In this document: positions 59,373-64,000 of the stretch, piece by piece
How positions within the stretch are numbered: the stretch's first letter is position 1
Layout: every line of letters starts with the position of its first letter
NCBI GenBank assembly: GCA_020205615.1
Contig: CM035170.1
Coordinates: 38,600,143 to 38,664,142, forward strand
Length of the DNA: 64,000 bases
Direction of reading: 5' to 3'
Source: Panax quinquefolius
Taxonomy: Eukaryota; Streptophyta; Magnoliopsida; Apiales; Araliaceae
Translations under genes and position numbers: made by a program
Notes under the pieces: generated by a model
Told to the model about the DNA's origin: nothing
Seen by the model: the letters and a program-made list of their open reading frames with translations, nothing else
The model's database searches: none

Positions 59373-60279
59373 GTTCCTGGAGGCACACTAGTTATCTAAA
59401 GGGGGGGGGTGTTTAATAGATATTTAAAATTATTTTCGTTTTAACTTGTTAGTTGATAATGATTAAAACATAGTGGAATTAATATTTATTTTAATCTCCC
59501 TTAAGATATAGTGAATTAATGAGAGTGAGGCAGTTATAACAGTTATGGCAGATATAGCAGTTATAGCAAGAATTTAATTGACACAATAGTTTTAAGTGGT
59601 TCAGAGAACTTAAAGCTCCTAGTCCACTCTTCTACTCCTCGAGTAGGAAATCCACTAAGGATGTCTTTTACACTTTCTGAATCTCACAGATTCCTTCTAG
59701 ACCAGCAGTCTAGGAACTTCTTAGTTCACTCTTGAACTCTTCAAGTCCAGTAGACTTGGTTCTTCACAGTTCACTTAGAACTCTTCAAGTCCTTTTGACT
59801 TAGAACTCTTACTTTTGTTGATTAGTCATTGTTGAGTTCTTGGTTTTGCTACTCGATTCTGTGTTAATACTTGTTCAAAAGAGGCGAGTAGGTGAGCAAG
59901 CTTTCTCTTTTTCTTAGATCGTAGAGTTGAGCGTTGAGTGTTCTTGTGCGTTTTTTTAAATGCTTGATTACTTCTCTCATATGCATATGTTCTATATATA
60001 TATGATCCTTGAAATCTATCCGTTGAAGCCATTTGTTGAAGCATTAAATGCGTTTGACATTTCGAACTTTGATGGAAACTTTTACGCACATCTTTCGAAT
60101 TGCATTCGCCCACCGACACTGACCAGATCGCTTTCACCTAACACCTGAAAAGGTGTTTTCCTTTGTCCTATGGTCCTTTCCTTAGCTTCTTCAATACGTT
60201 TCTTTCGTTGTATACTAAGGATATCTTTTGTATCGTTGGGACTGATGAGGACTTCAACATTTAAAACCCATTCCACATT
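59373..60279. other. Unassigned repeat-like sequence, target of the Sirevirus-type insertion
   Basis: Begins with a run of nine G and GTGTTTAATAGATATTTAAA. It has repeated phrases ('gaactcttcaagtcc', 'cagttataacagttatggcag') and short ORFs on both strands that I do not recognise. No coding assignment. Confidence 0.4.
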
Positions 60280-60843
60280 TGTTGGAATTTATCTCCAAAT
60301 AAAAGGTAGGGCTCGATGCTTCTGACACACAGATGATACTCTACGATCCAGATCGTGGTGTCTTGTCACCTTAGTGCTTGGTCTGATGCTATCAAATAAA
60401 AGCACTACGATTTCTCTTAAAGACTTGCACACTATGATCTTCACTTGCTTTTTTTCAAGCTCTAGGTTTCTGAGAGCATACTACAATCTCTGAGTTGGCT
60501 CGGCAAACGTTGGGACCACTCTATGATTTTCGACGAGGTCCTTCAAGGAAGGCACACTACGATCCTCGATGCTCTACGTTTCTACCTTTGATTCTGTAAT
60601 CTTGATCAGCTTAATACACTAAGATCTCTTTGAAACCTATCTGTTATATCTCAAGATCAACCTAACAACTTTGATCTCATTATCTATACATTTATTTACA
60701 GAATGATACACATTAAGAGTTTAGATCAACCTAACAAATTTCATCTATCATTAAGTCCTTGTACATATATTCTTTTAAGGACTTTATATATAATCATGAA
60801 CATTTATTTTAAACATCAAATCAACATATGCATTTTCCCAATA
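60280..60843 (-). repeat. 3' LTR of the Sirevirus-type element (564 bp)
   Basis: The minus strand starts TATTGGGAAAATGC, apparently TGTTGG with one substitution, and ends GATAAATTCCAACA, giving the expected TGTTGG/CCAACA pair. The purine tract AGGGGGAGAT lies directly before it (60844-60853). Confidence 0.65.
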
Positions 60844-61051
60844 ATCTCCCCCTATTTGATGTTGACATAACCAAGGAGATTTGTTATCAAGATTATTAAT
60901 TTCTAGATGCATTTGCAGGAAAGTAAACATGACTTAATATTTCAGTAAACAGATAAAATTTCTAGAGAATAAGCATGAATTTATTGATGTTTGAAGAATA
61001 GATATTACAGTTAAGCTTTACATCAATACGAATACAAGTTTCAACTTATCT

Positions 61052-61276
61052 CTATTTCTTTGATCTTTTGCGTGGGGGATTGGCATACTCCTCAGCTCTT
61101 CTTCTCCTGCTGGCTTCTTCTCTCCAGGCTAGATCTTCCAACTCACTTGGGCTTAGCCTAGGATTGTGATCATGCCTATTCATGAATGAAGGATCTCCAA
61201 TTAGAATTCTTAGGCCTGTTGTGGTCACATTCTATGAGCTTGAATTTGGCCCTAGACTCCTTCTTGGTTGAGCCAT
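61052..61276 (-). pseudogene. Small basic ORF of the Sirevirus-type element
   Basis: From ATG 61274-61276: MAQPRRSLGPNSSS, an in-frame TAG at 61232-61234, then NVTTTGLRILIGDPSF, LSPSELEDLAWREEA and SRRRRAEEYANPPRKRSKK to TAG at 61052. The C-terminus looks like a nuclear-localisation or RNA-binding tail. It lies between the coiled-coil ORF and the purine tract. The family is not recognised. Confidence 0.45.
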
Positions 61277-61366
61277 TATAACTACCTGCTAATCAGATCG
61301 TTGAGTCTGATGGCCGGATAGTGAAGTCTGTTGGTGGAATTGCCTTATAGGAAGACTTCTTGAAGC

Positions 61367-62824
61367 TTAAGTTTGGAATTTTCCTCTGCCTCTGCCCTTG
61401 CCTTGAACTCCTTTCCCTTTATTCTCCCCCTTTATGTCAGCATCAAGGGTTCGAATGTCTTCGGATAGGCGAGTCACTCTTTGGACGAGCTCGTTGAGTT
61501 GGCTTTGGGTTTGAGCAATGTCCTCTCTATTTTCCTTGATCAGAGCATCAGATCGAGCTTCCCTGTTTCGGAGGACGGTTAGAACATTGTCAGTCTGCTG
61601 TCCTTGGTTGACGTAGAATTGTTGGAATTCTTTTACGGTAGTTTGCAGATTGATGATGATTTCAAACATAAGTTTATTCTGTGCATTTTGAGCTGTTTTT
61701 AAGGCAAGAACTGTATCTTTGTGTCTTTTAGCTACTAGAAAGTGAATATCATCCCTGTCATTTATGCTCTTAACCATTTCCTTGATGATCTCCCTCAACT
61801 TCTTTGTAAGTTCAGAGTTTAGGGTGCTTGGGAGATTATTTGCAGCATTGAATATTTTTATCAATCTGAGATGAATGAGTTCTGTGTGAGCTTCAAGGCT
61901 ATCATCGATGTCATTGATCACTTTCTTGGACACTTCTGTCAACTCAGCTTTGGTAGGCAGATCTGACATGAGTTCGCTGAGTTGTGGAATGTGTGGAGGA
62001 GGGGATGTTCTCTTGTATTTATCTTGCAAGGAGTAGAGGACAAGATCAAGGTTGAAGTATTCATTGGTCGTTGAGGAAGGAATATCTGATGGAGGGGCCT
62101 ATTTTTGGGTGTCTGGAGTGGGTGGCTCTACGATTTGAGCTTGGGACTCTACGATGGGGCTAGAGTCATCGATCGTAGAGATGATGGGAGTTGGGATCAG
62201 TATGAAGTTGGGCACATGTGGTTCATCAGTTGCAGAATTTTGGGATTCTGTAACTGGGAATTGTCTTCGTGAATTTAGGACCACGTTCAACTAGCTTGGA
62301 AATTCATAAAATTGACTGAAGAAAGATAGTGGATAGTGATTAACTCTGAACAAGATTGGGACATATAATACCTCATGCACCATCCTTGAAGAGGGACCAT
62401 TTGTTATCAGCTGTTTGGCAAAACTAAAGTTTCCCGGGAATCCATGAGCTAGCACAGAGATGGCTGGATATTCTTTGAAGCTCCAGAACAAGTGATTCCA
62501 GGAGTTTAGAATTTGAGCTTGATGAAAAGGCATCATGGGTAGATAAGAGAACAGCTGCTCGTAGTTGGCTTTTCTATATCCATTACTGCCCACAACTATG
62601 ATCTCGACCTCATCATCTTCGTCCTCTTCTCTGTCTTCGTTCAAGGATTCCACTATATCAATGACTTCATTTTGTTCTTGCTCTGGTTCTCCCTCATTTT
62701 CTATAGGAGCATCTTTTTATGTCATGGGGATAGCACGAGGCTCCCCCTCAACACGATCATCCATCTACAGGACTAGTAGCTCCCCCTCAGCTGGAGCATT
62801 TTCTAAGGTGAGAACTTCAGGTAT
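61367..62824 (-). pseudogene. 3' ORF (env-like position) with coiled coil, Sirevirus-type element
   Basis: From the LTR D junction the frame reads PEVLTLENAPAEGELLVL with stops near 62767 and 62718, then an acidic stretch (EDREEDEDDEVEIIVV), a globular part (YEQLFSYLPMMPFHQAQILN) ending at a stop at 62291, a Ser/Pro-rich linker (62290-62099) and a 220-codon frame (62029-61367). The last holds a long heptad-like coiled coil (ELTEVSKKVINDIDDSLEAH ... SQLNELVQRVTRLSEDIRTL) and a basic tail, GKGVQGKGRGRGKFQT. I see no transmembrane segment. Position fits the Sirevirus env-like ORF; function is unknown. Confidence 0.6.
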
Positions 62825-64000
62825 TGTGAGGGCCCCAAATTCGGGTCCTGAATCACCACGGATCCGGTTCGATCATTCTATCACTATTACTATATTTGCG
62901 GAAGATATAAACATAAATTGTTTATACAATAACTTACACACTTTTCCCCAAGGTCGAGTAACCTTAACTTATACACAATCATAACTTATTTAACTTACAA
63001 TAACTTTAATATCATACCATACTATTACAAATATAATCGCACACAATAACTAAAAGCTGGAACTGTCTTTAACCTTTCCTTGTATCCGACGTATTCGCCT
63101 TAATCTGCAATGTTTATCATGATATAGAAAGGGTGAGCATAAAAGTTGCCCAACAAGTTTAAGTTCAATAATTTAACGATATATCATGATTGAAAGGATT
63201 TGAATAATAAGCTGGCTATAATTCAACAATATAATTGTGAATTAGCACGAACAAACTTTTGACTGAACAAGTATATAACATGAACAATTATATCTGGACC
63301 AAAGGGTAATGAAGGTGATCAGTCTTTCATACCTGACTTATACATGCAATATGTATAGAGTACAATTCTACAATGGCAATCAGAATTGATTATCCATAAG
63401 GATATCTGAATGAAACAACTCTTAGTAGAGTTAAGTAAAAACTTGGTTGCACCGTTGATTACCGCTACGCAATTTATAACGCTTTATCTGAAGACCTAAT
63501 ATTAGTAATATAGATCTCCAATATTAGAATAATATCATCACAATATAATACTATTATATATATAGATATACATAGAATAACCTAAACACATAACACATAA
63601 CCCTATCAGTCTATAACATATAAGACTCGGTATCAAGTCAAACTATTGTAGTCTGAGTTGAACCCGACATAAATCTGACATCCTGATGGTCTAGTCGGAG
63701 AAAATTTCGAGTTTAAGTTCAATTAAACTTTGTATAAACACTTAACAATTATCTAAGATAATTATATTATCAGTCAACATATTTTTCAAAGTCTCGTAAT
63801 AATTTTTAAGTAATTATTACCATTTGTCATTATTTTAAATCATTAATACCGTATTTATACGAATTAAATACCACAATTTTCTATTATCATTAATATCTAT
63901 TTATTATCAAATATTAATGAAATACATACCATAATATTATAATATATTTATAATATCACAAAGTATTTTTAATACCTTAAAATCATATTTATATGATTTT
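62825..64000 (-). mobile_element. LTR of family D, minus strand, running off the window
   Basis: Begins TGTGAGGGCCCCAAATTCGG, the complement of an A/B-type LTR end. The GGGTGAGCATAAAAGTTGCC-CAACA box is at 63131-63155 and an acceptor (CATTGCAG) at 63105. A TTAAT-rich zone from 63740 resembles the start of the array in LTR A2. It interrupts the Sirevirus-type 3' ORF; TSD GTATT or a close variant cannot be checked. Confidence 0.78.

Larger units (their letters stand above)
60280..62824 (-). mobile_element. Ty1/copia element of Sirevirus type, 3' end, minus strand
   Basis: The minus strand runs, from high to low coordinate: a 3' ORF with an acidic N-part and coiled coil (62824-61367), a small basic ORF (61276-61052), a purine tract and an LTR (60843-60280). 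'catcaaatagggggagatta' before the LTR is the classic 3' end of Sirevirus-type copia elements, which carry an extra, env-like ORF after pol. pol itself would lie beyond 62825, where LTR D cuts in. Confidence 0.68.

Overview
The window is AT-rich nuclear DNA of a flowering plant, most likely a eudicot. The evidence is the set of Ty3/gypsy and Ty1/copia families, a FAR1-type Mutator-like transposase, a GRF-zinc-finger ORF, a captured CLAVATA1/BAM-like receptor-kinase fragment and telo-box clusters. The species cannot be fixed from the sequence. I see no intact host gene, rRNA, tRNA or CRISPR array. Almost everything is transposable-element DNA, deeply nested, with one 100-N assembly gap at 26434-26533.

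Layout. (1) 1-3672: minus-strand LTR retrotransposon piece (family E) inserted into the RNase H region of a plus-strand Tat-lineage Ty3/gypsy element (3673-12397). That element has a broken RNase H/integrase, a second nested LTR element (4410-7805, TSD TCTTA), a short 3' tandem array, an antisense gene of the 'putative gypsy type transposon' family with its own TATA box, and its 3' LTR. (2) 12398-12858: unassigned. (3) 12859-14657: tandem duplication carrying a copia LTR. (4) 13407-43635: one degenerate Ty1/copia element spread over 30 kb. Its polyprotein is cut into three ordered blocks by two insertions. The first (about 18.2-34.75 kb) is an LTR of family X that is itself filled with family A2, a hAT MITE, family B and the family C element. 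The second (34976-41461) is a minus-strand element with large LTRs and no coding capacity (TSD AAAAT). (5) 43636-48207: unassigned repeats and a truncated family A LTR. (6) 48208-56440: a Mutator-like element with about 0.3-kb TIRs, a minus-strand FAR1-type transposase pseudogene, a convergent plus-strand GRF-zinc-finger/TM ORF, a captured LRR receptor-kinase fragment and a solo LTR (TSD CAAAA). (7) 56613-56941: gypsy reverse-transcriptase scrap; 57073-59372: minus-strand family X LTR. (8) 60280-62824: minus-strand copia element of Sirevirus type (LTR, purine tract, 3' ORFs), cut by another minus-strand LTR (family D, 62825 to the end).

The most interesting observations are: the MuDR-like two-gene Mutator element; a splice-leader-like arrangement shared by several otherwise diverged long LTR families (TATA, short exon, AG/GT donor, 0.8-3.6 kb, GCTCAYYCTTGC-like box, pyrimidine-AG acceptor, tiny basic ORF); a GC-rich motif array with alternating 32/41-nt spacing kept in two opposite-strand copies of LTR X; and a cluster of twelve telo-boxes upstream of the LTR-A2 TATA box. 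All coordinates and motifs were read by eye; homology calls rest on recognised protein motifs and within-window repeats, not on database searches.
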